DNA from: Aulostomus chinensis
Lineage: Eukaryota; Chordata; Actinopteri; Syngnathiformes; Aulostomidae
Length of the DNA stretch: 64,000 nt
NCBI GenBank assembly: GCA_037954235.1
Contig: JBBMOA010000015.1
Coordinates: forward strand, 1,871,001-1,935,000
Reading direction: 5' to 3'
A program made the position numbers and the translations under genes. Every line of letters starts with the position of its first letter. Positions within the stretch are counted from its first letter, which is position 1. Below are positions 12,686 through 22,166 of the stretch, piece by piece. The notes under the pieces were generated by a model, which saw only the letters and a program-made list of their open reading frames with translations, did no database searches and was not told the origin of the DNA.

Positions 12686-12893
12686 ACGCCACGGAGGGCG
12701 GCTCAGGCCTGGGCACCGGAGCCATCGTAGGCATCCTCATTGTGGTCTTCTTCCTGCTGCTGGTGGGCGTTGACGTCACCTGCTACTTCCTCAACAAGTG
12801 CGGCCTCCTCATGTGCATCGCCGTGAACTTCTGCGGGAAGGCCGGGCCAGGCGTCAAGAGCAAGGACATCGAGGAGGGCAAAGCAGCGTTCAC
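12686..12893 (+). CDS. ncam1: ncam1 transmembrane exon (NCAM-140/180)
   Basis: This exon joins the extracellular stem to the cytoplasm in the transmembrane isoforms of NCAM1. The acceptor AG is at 12684-12685 after a run of ten C and a long AG-free pyrimidine tract. The donor GTGAGT starts at 12894. The reading enters with two bases (AC) completing a codon, then gives a short Gly-rich stem and a membrane helix (GAIVGILIVVFFLLLVGVDV). A juxtamembrane segment follows with four spaced cysteines (TCYFLNKCGLLMCIAVNFCG); the corresponding cysteines are the palmitoylation sites of mammalian NCAM. It ends in KDIEEGKAAF and the first two bases of a Thr codon. It is nearly identical to human NCAM1 across the membrane segment. 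It is an alternative to the GPI exon at 2212, with the same entry phase. Confidence 0.97.
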
Positions 12894-12945
12894 GTGAGTC
12901 GGCGGAGCTCCTGAGTGACGAGTCTCACCTGTCCAGACCTCAAAC

Positions 12946-12986
<41 letters not shown>

Positions 12987-13683
12987 GTGGAGCTCCAGCT
13001 CCGCTGCCAGCAGGTCTCAGCTCAGCTGGGGGAGGGAACTCGTACTTCTCCATCAAGACAGCTGACAGCTCTCCACATGAACTGTACAGCAACTAAATGC
13101 AACTAAACACCGAGTCGAATTCACAAACTGGACCCTGCAGACAGCAGCAGATCCCAGCACGCTTTCTTACAGTTAAATATGGAGAACCGTAGTGAACGCG
13201 TTCCTTTTTGCGTGTTAGCTTTTGTTTGATGAAAATCTTCTGTTCAGTAAATTGAAACATCTCTCGTCTTAGCAGCTGGGAAATAAATATTTCAACCCAG
13301 CAGCTCACATGAAACAGATTTAGTGAGCGTGAACAGTGGTTTGTAAGGAGGTGATATTTGGCACGTTGGATCTAAATATGTCATCGCAGCGAGGAAGCAC
13401 TTTTGAGCTCAGCACAATCAGCGAGCGGGGAGTGACGCTGACAGACGAGCCTCAGGGGAAACTTTCCGCCAAAGCCTGCGTGTGGAGGATGATCAAATAT
13501 CGGCATGAGAGAGTGTTTGACACCTCAAAGGATTCTACCAGTTTGCATGCTTTATCCCAGTAACCATAAATTCAGCTTCACGCTGCTGCTGATCACCTCC
13601 CACTCCCGTTAACTAGACGTTCCTCCCTCACAGGGCTGAGTTGTGTGTCAGCTTTCTAAGTTTGTGTTGCATTCTTACACCAG
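12894..13683 (+). other. ncam1: ncam1 intron after the TM exon
   Basis: A 790-base intron, GT at 12894-12895 and AG at 13682-13683. A CTG13 tract lies 54 bases inside. No other structure is apparent. Confidence 0.9.
12947..12986 (+). repeat. (CTG)13 trinucleotide tract just inside the intron
   Basis: An uninterrupted run of thirteen CTG units plus one C, read as CUG in the ncam1 pre-mRNA, starting 54 bases after the TM exon. CUG repeats bind MBNL/CELF splicing factors in vertebrates. Any effect here is inference. Confidence 0.97.
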
Positions 13684-13800
13684 GAAAGACGAGTCGAAGG
13701 AACCCATCGTTGAGGTGAGAACAGAGGAGGAACAAACCCCAAACCAAGAGGGAGGGGGTCCCGCTGAGCCCAACGAGACCACACCTCTGACAGAACCCGA
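13684..13800 (+). CDS. ncam1: ncam1 first cytoplasmic exon
   Basis: This is the cytoplasmic-tail exon shared by NCAM-140 and NCAM-180. It starts after CACCAG (AG at 13682-13683). The first G completes the Thr codon left open by the TM exon. The exon then reads KDESKEPIVEVRTEEE and, after a Gly-rich stretch, NETTPLTEP, and ends with GA of a split codon before the donor GTGAGT at 13801. Both quoted blocks are nearly unchanged from human NCAM1. The length is 117 bases (38 codons plus 3 split bases). The exit phase (2) lets it join either the NCAM-180 exon at 15262 (making Glu) or the last exon at 18444 (making Asp). Confidence 0.96.
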
Positions 13801-14031
13801 GTGAGTATGAAAGAGTGATGGGGCCGAGATGTTCTGAAGCTTACAGCTGCCGTATTTGGATCGACAAGATATTTGCAGTGAATGTTTTGACAAATAACAC
13901 ACCTGGATTCAAATATTAAGACAAACTTCTTGCCAACTGTGTGTTTTAAAGCCTATCAGGAGCCCAAAGTGCAGCTCACACCAGGTAACAGGTGTCTACA
14001 GGTGTCACAAGAACCGAGGGAAACACATTTA

Positions 14032-14407
14032 TTGTCCATCGTCTCCAGCGTTCCCTAGGGAGCTGAGACCCAGGCTAGTTAGCTTAGCACAATGGCTGGT
14101 AGTGGGTGGCAAGTGTTAGCATCAGCTAGCTCAGGTCCAGGCTAGGTAGCTTAGCCCAATGGCTGGTAGTGGGTGGGAAGTGTTAGCATCAGCTTGCTCA
14201 GGTCCAGGCTAGTTAGCTTAGCCCAATGGCTGGTAGTGGGTGGGAAGTGTTAGCATCAGCTAGCTCAGGTCCAGGCTAGTTAGCTTAGCCCAATGGCTGG
14301 TAGTGGGTGGGAAGTGTTAGCATCAGCTAGCTCAGGTCCAGGCTAGTTAGCTTAGCCCAATGGCTGGTAGTGGGTGGGAAGTGTTAGCATCAGCTAGCTC
14401 AAGTCCA
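14032..14407 (+). mobile_element. Short inverted-repeat element, copy 3, with amplified core
   Basis: The left end is ATTGTCCATCGTCTCCAG, followed by GAGACCCAGGCTAG and the GTTAGCTTAGC core. The core then repeats in tandem to 14407. No right inverted repeat is seen after the array. Confidence 0.6.
14073..14407 (+). repeat. Minisatellite: 5 x 67-bp tandem units
   Basis: Five units of exactly 67 bases start at 14073, 14140, 14207, 14274 and 14341. They begin GGCTAGTTAGCTTAGC and end CTCAGGTCCA. Differences are few: unit 1 has AGCACAAT and GTGGCAAG, unit 2 has TAGGTAGC and AGCTTGCTC, and unit 5 has CAAGTCCA. Such high similarity implies recent expansion and probable length polymorphism. Confidence 0.95.
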
Positions 14408-14890
14408 GGATGCTGGTGTGTCCAGGAGGAATCCTCCTCCTCCTCATCATCAGTAGCAGCAGTCGCACTTCTAGTCCTCAACAAACGTTTGGTTCGGTTG
14501 ACCCAAGTTCCAATGGAGCTTTGGAGGTGCTGTGTCAAATCACTGCGCCCAGTCAGGAAAGTAGTTCTGGCTACGTGTCTGATTCTAAAAACAACAATGT
14601 CTCACACTTGAAAATAGTTTCAGTCGTGATGCTGCAGTTTCTAGATCGGGCTCGATTAGATTGCTAGCAGCTAACAGGCTGTTGCTACGTCTGGAGCTTT
14701 GGTTCTCTGAAGATATTTTACTCATCTTGGTGATGAAAAACCGACTCTGGAGGAGGAGACTGCAGGCTCCAGGTACACGTTTGTGGAGACATTCAGATTC
14801 AAGGCTATTTAATGAGCTTGAAGGTCCGTTGTTTAGAACATTGAGTTGAAGAGGTATTTTGTGGACCTGTAGACACCCTGGCACGTGTCC

Positions 14891-14904
14891 TCGCCCCCTA
14901 GTGG
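14891..14904 (-). promoter_or_regulatory. CTCF-like motif
   Basis: TCGCCCCCTAGTGG; its reverse complement CCACTAGGGGGCGA fits the CTCF core consensus well. This is a motif match only. Confidence 0.35.
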
Positions 14905-15261
14905 CGAACAGCAGTGCCTCAAGTCAAGTCCTGAGTTGAATTGAACAAATATTTCAGCTCCTACAAACTGCTTCTCCTGGGGTCTGTGCTCTATTCTGAG
15001 TTTCACAGTAGAACCTTAACCTGTAGAACCCTTCCTTCTCCCTGTACTTTATTGTTTTACTATTTTTGTTCACCCTCCCTGAGTATTGTGTTGCTAATAT
15101 TTTGATTGTGTTTATGTTACTTTGTCACCGCAGCACAGTAGCACTCACTCTGCCTTTTTATGCCCTGACCTGCACTCTCCCTCTACCTCTTTATTTTTCT
15201 CACTGTCCTTTTCCCATCACCCCCCCACCCCTCACTCCCCCTGCTCCTCCCCACCAAACAG

Positions 15262-15711
15262 GCCTGCTGCTGCAGACACCACCTCCACGGTGGTGACCTT
15301 GCTCCCCTCCGCTGCCACTAATTCAGTTACTGAGAGCTTTAGCATGCGGCAGAGCAGTCCTGCTAGCAAGCCGCTAACGACCAGCGCCTCCAGCCCGACC
15401 AAAGCTACCCCCGACAAGTCCTCCCCCAAAAACAGTCCTGCAACACAATCCAGTTCGCCCAAAGTTAACACCCAAGCTGATGTCGGGCCCTTGGTCGACC
15501 TGAGCGACACCCCTAAAGCCCCTCCCTCACCCAACCTAACCACCCCCGTCTCAGAGCCAATCAACCCGCCCTCTGCTAACGCTGAGGGGCCACAGAACCA
15601 GTGTGACCCAGTCAAAGCCCCTGACAGCCACCAGAGTAAGGACTTAGATGGCCCGACTGAGGATGCACCTCATGCCCAGAGCACAGACCCGACCACACCG
15701 GCCCAAAATGA
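15262..15711 (+). CDS. ncam1: ncam1 alternative exon specific to NCAM-180
   Basis: This exon is inserted in the cytoplasmic tail to make the 180-kDa neuronal isoform, which in mammals links NCAM to spectrin. The acceptor AG is at 15260-15261. The first G completes Glu (GA|G), then the exon reads Pro-Ala-Ala-Ala-Asp-Thr and a Ser/Thr/Pro/Ala-rich, low-hydrophobicity chain. It contains PLVDLSDTP, a block also found in human NCAM-180. The frame stays open to TAG at 15773-15775, but GTATGA at 15712 is a good donor and gives a length of exactly 450 bases with phase 2 at both ends, so the exon can be skipped without a frameshift. The insert (150 residues) is clearly shorter than the human one (roughly 260 residues from memory). 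If the donor is ignored, 21 further codons would follow. The antisense frame at 15232-15615 is a shadow. Confidence 0.9.
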
Positions 15712-18402
15712 GTATGAACATTTCCATTTCCCCATTCCTCAACCTGTCTCTGCTCCACTGGTAGCATCCCAGTAGCGAACCAGAAGCCAAGTTTGCTATC
15801 AGAGCCCCAGAATCTGCTCGGTCCTGCAGGGGGGTTCCATTCCCATTGGCCCCTCCTCCAAAAACCTGTGAGATTTTAAACTGGATTTAGGGTTATTGCA
15901 GAAAGTAAATTCTGTGGTGAATAAAAAGGGGATTATTAGAAGCATTAATGCAAGTGCTAAAGCTAACGTTAGCCGATGAAGGAGCTCCACCACAGTCACA
16001 TGACTTCAAGGTCACCATCACGAACCTTCAGGCTTCCTCTGCTTTCACCCTGATGACCTTTGGTGACCTCCAATCCTCTGTAGGCTCCTGCAGACAGGAT
16101 ATTACACGATGGAACATACTTCCTGTTCCTGCAGTCGAAGAACACATGAATGCATCTTCAGCTTTGGTAACCACAGAACCCAGTGAGTTCCAGATGAGGG
16201 AACCAACACTCGACATGAAGGTGACAGTATCACAATGTAGGGATAATAATAATAGTACTAATGGCGATAATCGACTCCTCGTAGAACGACCTGCCTGTGC
16301 TACGTCACCACGTCTGTTATTCATCAGTCCACTGCATGTCTGGGTCAGTTTCTGAGAACGCTCGAGGAAGGTCAGAGGTCACTCTTAGAGGTCACATGAT
16401 GGGATGCCACCAGTGTCTGTCTGTCATTCCTCCACCTCCTCCACTTGTCTGTCTGCTTCACCTTCAAATGCCATGAAGCTTCTCTCTACTCCACCCATCA
16501 CCAGTGAAGCAGCTGTAGCTGCATCAGCGCGCGCAACATTTCATTCACACCCGAGCACACAATGCTGGGGCGGCTTGGCGAGAATTTCAAGGATGAATCA
16601 GGTTTGTTACAGGTCTGCTCCTGCTTCTGTGGCTCTGGTTACTGTCAGTAGTAACGGCTGCGCTGTGGTTAGTTGCTACACTGATGGAAGGAAAAGAAGC
16701 AGGTGAGCGAGAAATGAGCAGCGACCAGAATCCGATTGCTTGTTTTCGTGCGTCGTGGAGTCCGTGTGTAGCGACGCCTGGGCTATAAAAGACAAAGCTA
16801 AACTTGTCAGTGCGGGAGTCTGTCAGGGGAGTAACATTCAAGTCCCGCCGCAGCACAAGAGGTTTTGTTCTCTCTACAAAACAGAATAATCTCTACAGAA
16901 CTCGACGGAACCTGTTAGACTTGCAGGGGTGAATGAAGATACGGAGTCACAGAAGTGTCAGAACTTCCTCTTCGCGTGTCTGTTTTCTGTCTGGGCTCCT
17001 TTGTTTCTCTGGAGCGATGAAGGGTTGGTGTTTGTCTTGGCGTTGTTCACGATCCCTGACAGCAGATGAGCTGCGGAGGTTCTCCGACCGGCTCGCTGGG
17101 ATGAGCTCAGACTCCTGATGGATCCGCATCAGCGTGATGAAACCAGACGTGTCACTGGAGGAAGTGTTCTCCAGAACTCTGACAGGAGTGAAGCGCGGAT
17201 CTCCCGCCAGTCCAGACATGTCTGTGTGTGGGCTTTCTTGCACTTCAGCGGCAGAACCGGTGTTTCACTCCTTTATAAAAATATCTGAGGAAAGCATTTC
17301 TAGAGACCATAGAGCCTTAAATAGTGCAGACATGAATATTTCAGGCTCTTATGCAAGAATCTTTTTCATTCCAAGAGAACAACAGCAGGATTCTCCTGCT
17401 GAACCGGTGAAAACTGATGTCCCACAGCTGATAAACTCCTGAGAAGTTGTCCGACGGTTCCAATAAACGTCTCACGTTGAGGAAACTTAGCCTGGAGGTG
17501 GATTTTACCGTCGACGCCACGGTGATTTGAATCCACGCACATCAGCTAAATGAATGTAAATCTAAAACCTGAGATTTCTCATGTAATGACAGGATGGGGG
17601 GAGGGGGACTCGTATTTAAATGGACTCTAAAGTTTCCTCATTATTTTTTATAGATTATTTTCTGGTTTTCAGGAGTCCAAACCTGTTCTAGCAGTTTTAT
17701 TAAAAACAACAATTTCCTGTAATTTCTTGTAAAATCAGCAATAACGTTTAATGAGGGTAAAGAAAAAAATATGTTTTAGCGTTTCAGTTTTTTTGCCGTG
17801 TTCCGGCGCCCCTGCTGGCGGATGGCGGCGGCGAGGTGGCGGAGCGACGGACAGAGCCGTCTTTATTTCCAGGAGCTTTTTTGAAGCAGGGAACAGACGA
17901 GGAGATGAATGTTTGTGGCACAACAAAGAATTCTGTCTCATTCAAAATGGAAGCCAGGACGTGACAACAAATGTGTTGTAACAGGAGAACAAACGCTCGT
18001 GAGCGTTCCGCTTCAGTGAACTATGGCTTTCCAGGCTCTTGTCACTGAGCTGCGGCGGCGGCGGCGTCCAGACAGCTCGTAATCCTCTTGTGTATTGTAG
18101 CTTGTGTTGTAGGTGATGGCTCAGTCTTTCATTCGTCTGCTGTAGCGGCCGCGTCCCATTCCACATCAGCATTCATTGTTCCCTGAGAAATGGCTGTGAC
18201 ATCCGTGTACTGGTATTTGATGTATGGCGAGGATAGCGAGCTGATCCCCTTATGTGTGAAATGCTTCGGTTCCAGGAGGGGAAACAAATTCCCTCAAAGC
18301 ATCTTGCATGTTTCCCCCATTTTTTTCATTCTTTCTTTGAAAAATGTCACAAAAGGCAGAACAGAAACTTCAGCGATGTGATTTGCTGTTAACGGTTTTC
18401 TC

Positions 18403-18434
<32 letters not shown>

Positions 18435-18443
18435 GGACCGTAG
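15712..18443 (+). other. ncam1: ncam1 last intron
   Basis: A 2.7-kb intron with no recognised exon. It ends in a CT-repeat tract (18399-18434) directly before the acceptor. The short ORFs within it resemble nothing I know. Confidence 0.85.
18399..18434 (+). repeat. (CT)n tract serving as polypyrimidine tract of the last ncam1 acceptor
   Basis: TC repeats with one GCTC interruption, ending 9 bases before the acceptor AG at 18442-18443. It is both a microsatellite and the only polypyrimidine tract of this splice site, so its length may vary between individuals. Confidence 0.9.
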
Positions 18444-18558
18444 TGGTACGACTGTGAAAGACGACAAAGGCGAGACGGAGGTGAAGAACGCTACAGCGGA
18501 GGTGAAGACGGTACCCAGCGAGGCTCCCCAGGCCAATGGCAATGAGAGTAAAGCGTAA
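18444..18558 (+). CDS. ncam1: ncam1 last coding exon (C-terminus of NCAM-140/180)
   Basis: It follows the acceptor AG at 18442-18443. The first T completes GA|T (Asp), whichever of the two upstream exons is joined. The exon then reads Gly-Thr-Thr-Val-Lys and a charged segment that ends AEVKTVPSEAPQANGNESKA before TAA at 18556-18558. The human tail ends AEVKTVPNDATQTKENESKA, so the gene, frame and stop are secure. The exon adds 37 residues after the junction codon. The cytoplasmic tail is acidic and contains no catalytic domain; in mammals it recruits signalling and cytoskeletal partners. Confidence 0.97.
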
Positions 18559-19420
18559 TGTCCCGGTCTGAGAGAGAGACCGAGAGAAGAGGGAGGGGTC
18601 TGGGCTTTTTTTTTTTGGTTTTTGTTTTTTTGGGGGGGGGGGGGGGTGGTTCTAATGATGGTTGGGGGGGGGCGGGAGGGATGGGTGGGGTCACAGTCAC
18701 TGAAACCTCAAACCAATATCTCACACACACACACACACACACCCCATCCCATTAGACAAAATGACTAAAAGCTAAAAAAAGAAGAAGAAGAAGAAGTAAT
18801 CATGGGTCTCTTTCTGCGGCGCCGTCTGACCTCGTGCACTCGCCTTAGTTCCTCCGCTCATTCGTCACAGGAGAAAGTGGCTGGACAGGAAGTTGATCAG
18901 CTGTGACAGAGTGGACGTCACGGTCCTACGTAAACATGGACTGTAGCTCACAGATAACGGCCTTGATGATGTCAGGCTGCCACCGCCCTCCATGCAGTAC
19001 GCTCGTCGTCGTGGTGATGAATTGTGTCTTTTTTCCTTTGTCAATACTTTGTTGTGTTAAAATAATGTGCAGACATTACTGCCTATTTAGCTTTTTTAAT
19101 GTGTTACTTCCAGGGCTGTAGGTAGACCGTTAGCATGCCTGTTTTTTGCAGAGTTACTGTATTTCTGTACGTGTTGCTGTCGTTTGGTTCCTCTTATTTG
19201 TTTTCTTTTGTTGTTATTTTTTTGTTTTCTTTTGTTTTGTTGTTGTTTTTTTAAATCTGGGACCACAATGATGAAGCAGGAGCAATGAGAAGCAGAAGAC
19301 GACACCGGAGGAAGTTTTCCATGCTGTTTCCTCACAGTCCCCGAAAGATTCTGTTCATACCACTAAATGTTTTTTTTTTCGTTTTTTTTTCTGTAATACA
19401 TTTTTAAAATAACAGAGTTG
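18559..19420 (+). other. ncam1: Probable 3' UTR of ncam1 (transmembrane isoforms)
   Basis: Sequence after the stop codon. A small hairpin (CGGTCT/AGACCG, 18564-18582) is followed by G-rich runs at 18632-18690, a CA tract (18722-18742), GAA repeats (18780-18796), and long T-rich and TTTTGTTTTG-type stretches to about 19400. No AATAAA is present; weak variants are AATACA near 19396 and ATTAAA at 19920-19925. The end point is therefore a guess. Confidence 0.45.
18632..18690 (+). repeat. G-rich runs in the ncam1 3' UTR (potential G-quadruplex)
   Basis: Runs of 15 G (18632-18646) and 9 G (18664-18672) are followed by several GGG and GGGG groups, all on the mRNA strand within 135 bases of the stop codon. 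Confidence 0.85.
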
Positions 19421-19646
19421 CTGTCGGAGAATTATTGGCCCGGTCGTCCAAGCGCTGACTTCTTGCGCTGCACGAGCCGGACGGCGGCGGCACAGCGGTC
19501 CTCGTCCTGCGCATGTTTTTGGAAAACAAGTCAGAAATCTTCTTCTAATCTATTCGCCCAAGTTCATTTTTTTAGCTCTGCAGAATTCGTCGATTGATCA
19601 GGGAAACGTCCGCGTTTAAAGACACGCCAGCTGTGAGGGAAGTCTC

Positions 19647-19815
19647 TCATCGTCCATCGTCCTCAGACCGAGACACTTCAGTCGGAGACCACCGCTAGTT
19701 AGCTTAGCACGGTGACTGGTTCTGGGTGGCTCACAGCCACTGCCCGGGTCGCAGGTCTCCGCCCAGCACAGAGGAAGGACCATCTTGGTGTCCGTCCCTG
19801 GAGACGATGGACAAT
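19647..19815 (+). mobile_element. Short inverted-repeat element, copy 4 (nearly complete, MITE-like)
   Basis: This is the only copy with both ends. The left end contains CGTCCATCGTCCTCAG. The right end is CTGGAGACGATGGACAAT, whose reverse complement ATTGTCCATCGTCTCCAG equals the left end of copy 3. The core CTAGTTAGCTTAGCAC lies between. About 169 bp with terminal inverted repeats and no ORF suggests a non-autonomous DNA transposon. The superfamily is unknown and no clear target duplication was found. Confidence 0.6.
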
Positions 19816-21326
19816 CAGCCATTTCCCACCGTGTTGCCATGTCCCTTGTAAGATTGTAGGGTCATTTCCATGACCGTGTGACCAGGTGACCAATATACCA
19901 GGTGTACTCACATGGTTTTATTAAATGTGGGAATGTCACCTACTAACTGAGCGTCCCCTGCTAGCTCAGTTTGCCCAAATCCAGTTCCTACCATGAATGC
20001 CATGGATGTCACTCACCACCTTCACCACAGGAAGCCACAACCCTGTGGGACATCCGGGGGCGGTACCAGCTGTCACAGGCTGCTCTGATTGGTCAGAGTG
20101 ACACTAGTGGTTCGGGCACCAGAGACCGTCTCAGTTTCCGGGACGTTCTTTGTGACCTCACCTGTGGAACTGCTTTCATCGCTTTTATCAAGAGAGACTT
20201 GAGTCACGGTTGCGCGCCGCCTGTCTGGTGGCTGACGCTGTTGGAGAGAAGAAAGTCTTGCTGTTTGTGCCCAGATCGAGGAGATCAGGCTGGTCTGACA
20301 GTTTAAGGTTCTCTTCAATAGAAACCCAGAACTCTCTGAAGTCTCTGGTTCAGGAGAACGTTCCAGAACCTCCCTGTTAACCACCGTTAGAAGAGCCGGT
20401 CCCGGCTCAGCTCGTGTGTGTCCTTGATATTGTCAGTTAGTTCCTTAGGGTAACGTGAGCAAACACCTTTATCTGCTTCTTTCACACACCTCTAGTTTTC
20501 CCGAGGCGTCTTTGAAATACTCGCGCGCCGCGTTCTATCCGTCAGAACCTTTCTCAGGAGGTTTGGATGGTAAACCAGCCAAACTAGTTGTTCCTTGACA
20601 CGTTCTTTTCTATTTCCTGCCTTTAATCCTGAGTGCCACATTCGGCGTGATGTCCTGGCTCATAGCTCGTGTCCTTCTGTGCTCACCTCTGGTGTTCCTG
20701 CGTGCCCTCACCCGCTCTTCCACTCACCCCCTCACACCTTCACGCTCTCGTCTCCTCGGAGAAACCAAATGTCTGACTTCTCAATCCTTCTTTCTGGTTT
20801 GCTGTCGCTGCTTGCGCCTTTGTCAGAGATGATAAGTCTGGAGATGGTGAAAAACGTAAATGGGTCGGCGGCGTGGAGGAGGAGGTCGTGATCCGTTCAA
20901 GTCAGATTTGCTAACTCAGTTAAAACATCACCAGCGAAACTCACGTTCCTCTGGTCCAGGAAGTGACACGTTACCACTAACACCAGTATCACAGTCTCTC
21001 CGCCCATCTAACGCTGCGTCACAACCAACGTGGCTGACACGAGGAGGTTACAGCACTGATGTGAGTGTGCGTGCGTCAGCCTGTCAGTGGTAAGATTCTC
21101 CTCGTGTGGTACTCTCTAACACTGCAGTACAAGTACAACTGTAGTACTATTAGTCTCTGCTTCTCCAGAGGAGAAAATTGGAGGGTCAGACGTTCACCAA
21201 CGCTCCTGCAGGCCAACATGAGCGTCTGAGCTCGTTGGACTCGTGTTGGACTGCAGGACCCGACAGGAGAACTCCTGCTGGATGAATATGATCAGTTAAA
21301 ATGGACGGGCGTGTGACTGAATACAA

Positions 21327-21352
21327 ACACACACACACACGCACACGCACAC
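21327..21352. repeat. (CA)n microsatellite with CG interruptions
   Basis: CA repeats with two GCACAC interruptions. Confidence 0.9.
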
Positions 21353-21948
21353 GAGCCATCAACAACCATCCAGTGAAATGAAAGAGTGAATTTACCGAGA
21401 GAAAGTCGTGCAGCATTGACGTCAGTCAGCTGCTGGTTTCTGGCACAGGTCTGACCTTCAACCCTCTTGAGTCTGACTGTGAGACCGTCGTCGAGTCGTC
21501 GTCATGGAGTTGAGCAAATGAGTCTGATTGGCCAGGTTATGGTTGTGTAGCTGATAGGAAACCACAGACTTTCCAGCAGCAGCGGCGATCGGGAGACCCT
21601 CAGTGCCTTTGAACGAGTGGCGAGCTTCCCTTCTTCCCCTCATCTCGTGTCTTTGATCGACTGGTCGATGGCACTCGTCCCGCCGCTCTCATTTATTCTG
21701 TTTGGATCTGAACTCGTATTCTGGGCCATCGTTCGTCGCCAGATCCGCCTGCAGGACCCACCTGCAGGACCCACCAGGTGCTGAGATCTGGGGGAACGTT
21801 GTTCTAAAGAGGTTCTCTGCTGGTCGTGTCAACGAACCTCCAGTTGGACCAAAATGATTGAACAGAAAAACAAAAAGGCACCAACTTTGCTTTTGTTTGT
21901 CGACTCCAGAATCAAAAACTGTAGCTGAGAGTTCAAGCTGGAGAGACC

Positions 21949-21950
<2 letters not shown>

Positions 21951-21987
<37 letters not shown>

Positions 21988-21992
21988 ACACA
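21951..21992. repeat. (CA)n microsatellite
   Basis: CA tract of 42 bases with one CTCA interruption. Confidence 0.95.
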
Positions 21993-22132
21993 GGCTGCGA
22001 ACGCACTACAGGACTAGCAGGTCACTTCTGGGTCCAGAACCAAGGTTTGGTCCTGATACATTAATCTGATCCCGTCTAAACTTTGCATGAAATACTAAAG
22101 TCCTGTTCTGGTCCCCTATGTGCACACTATGA

Positions 22133-22134
<2 letters not shown>

Positions 22135-22164
<30 letters not shown>
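22135..22164. repeat. (CA)n microsatellite
   Basis: CA tract of about 30 bases, 142 bases after the previous one ends. Confidence 0.95.

Positions 22165-22166
<2 letters not shown>

Larger units (their letters stand above)
13801..15261 (+). other. ncam1: ncam1 intron before the NCAM-180 exon
   Basis: A 1.46-kb intron. It contains a copy of the short inverted-repeat element whose core has grown into five 67-bp tandem units (14073-14407), and a CTCF-like motif at 14891-14904. The last 120 bases are AG-free and rich in T and C. Confidence 0.9.

Noticed and set aside
14073..14407. CRISPR-like regular repeat
   Set aside because: The units are contiguous with no unique spacers, and the genome is vertebrate.
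15232..15615. Minus-strand frame of 127 codons
   Set aside because: Antisense shadow of the NCAM-180 exon.
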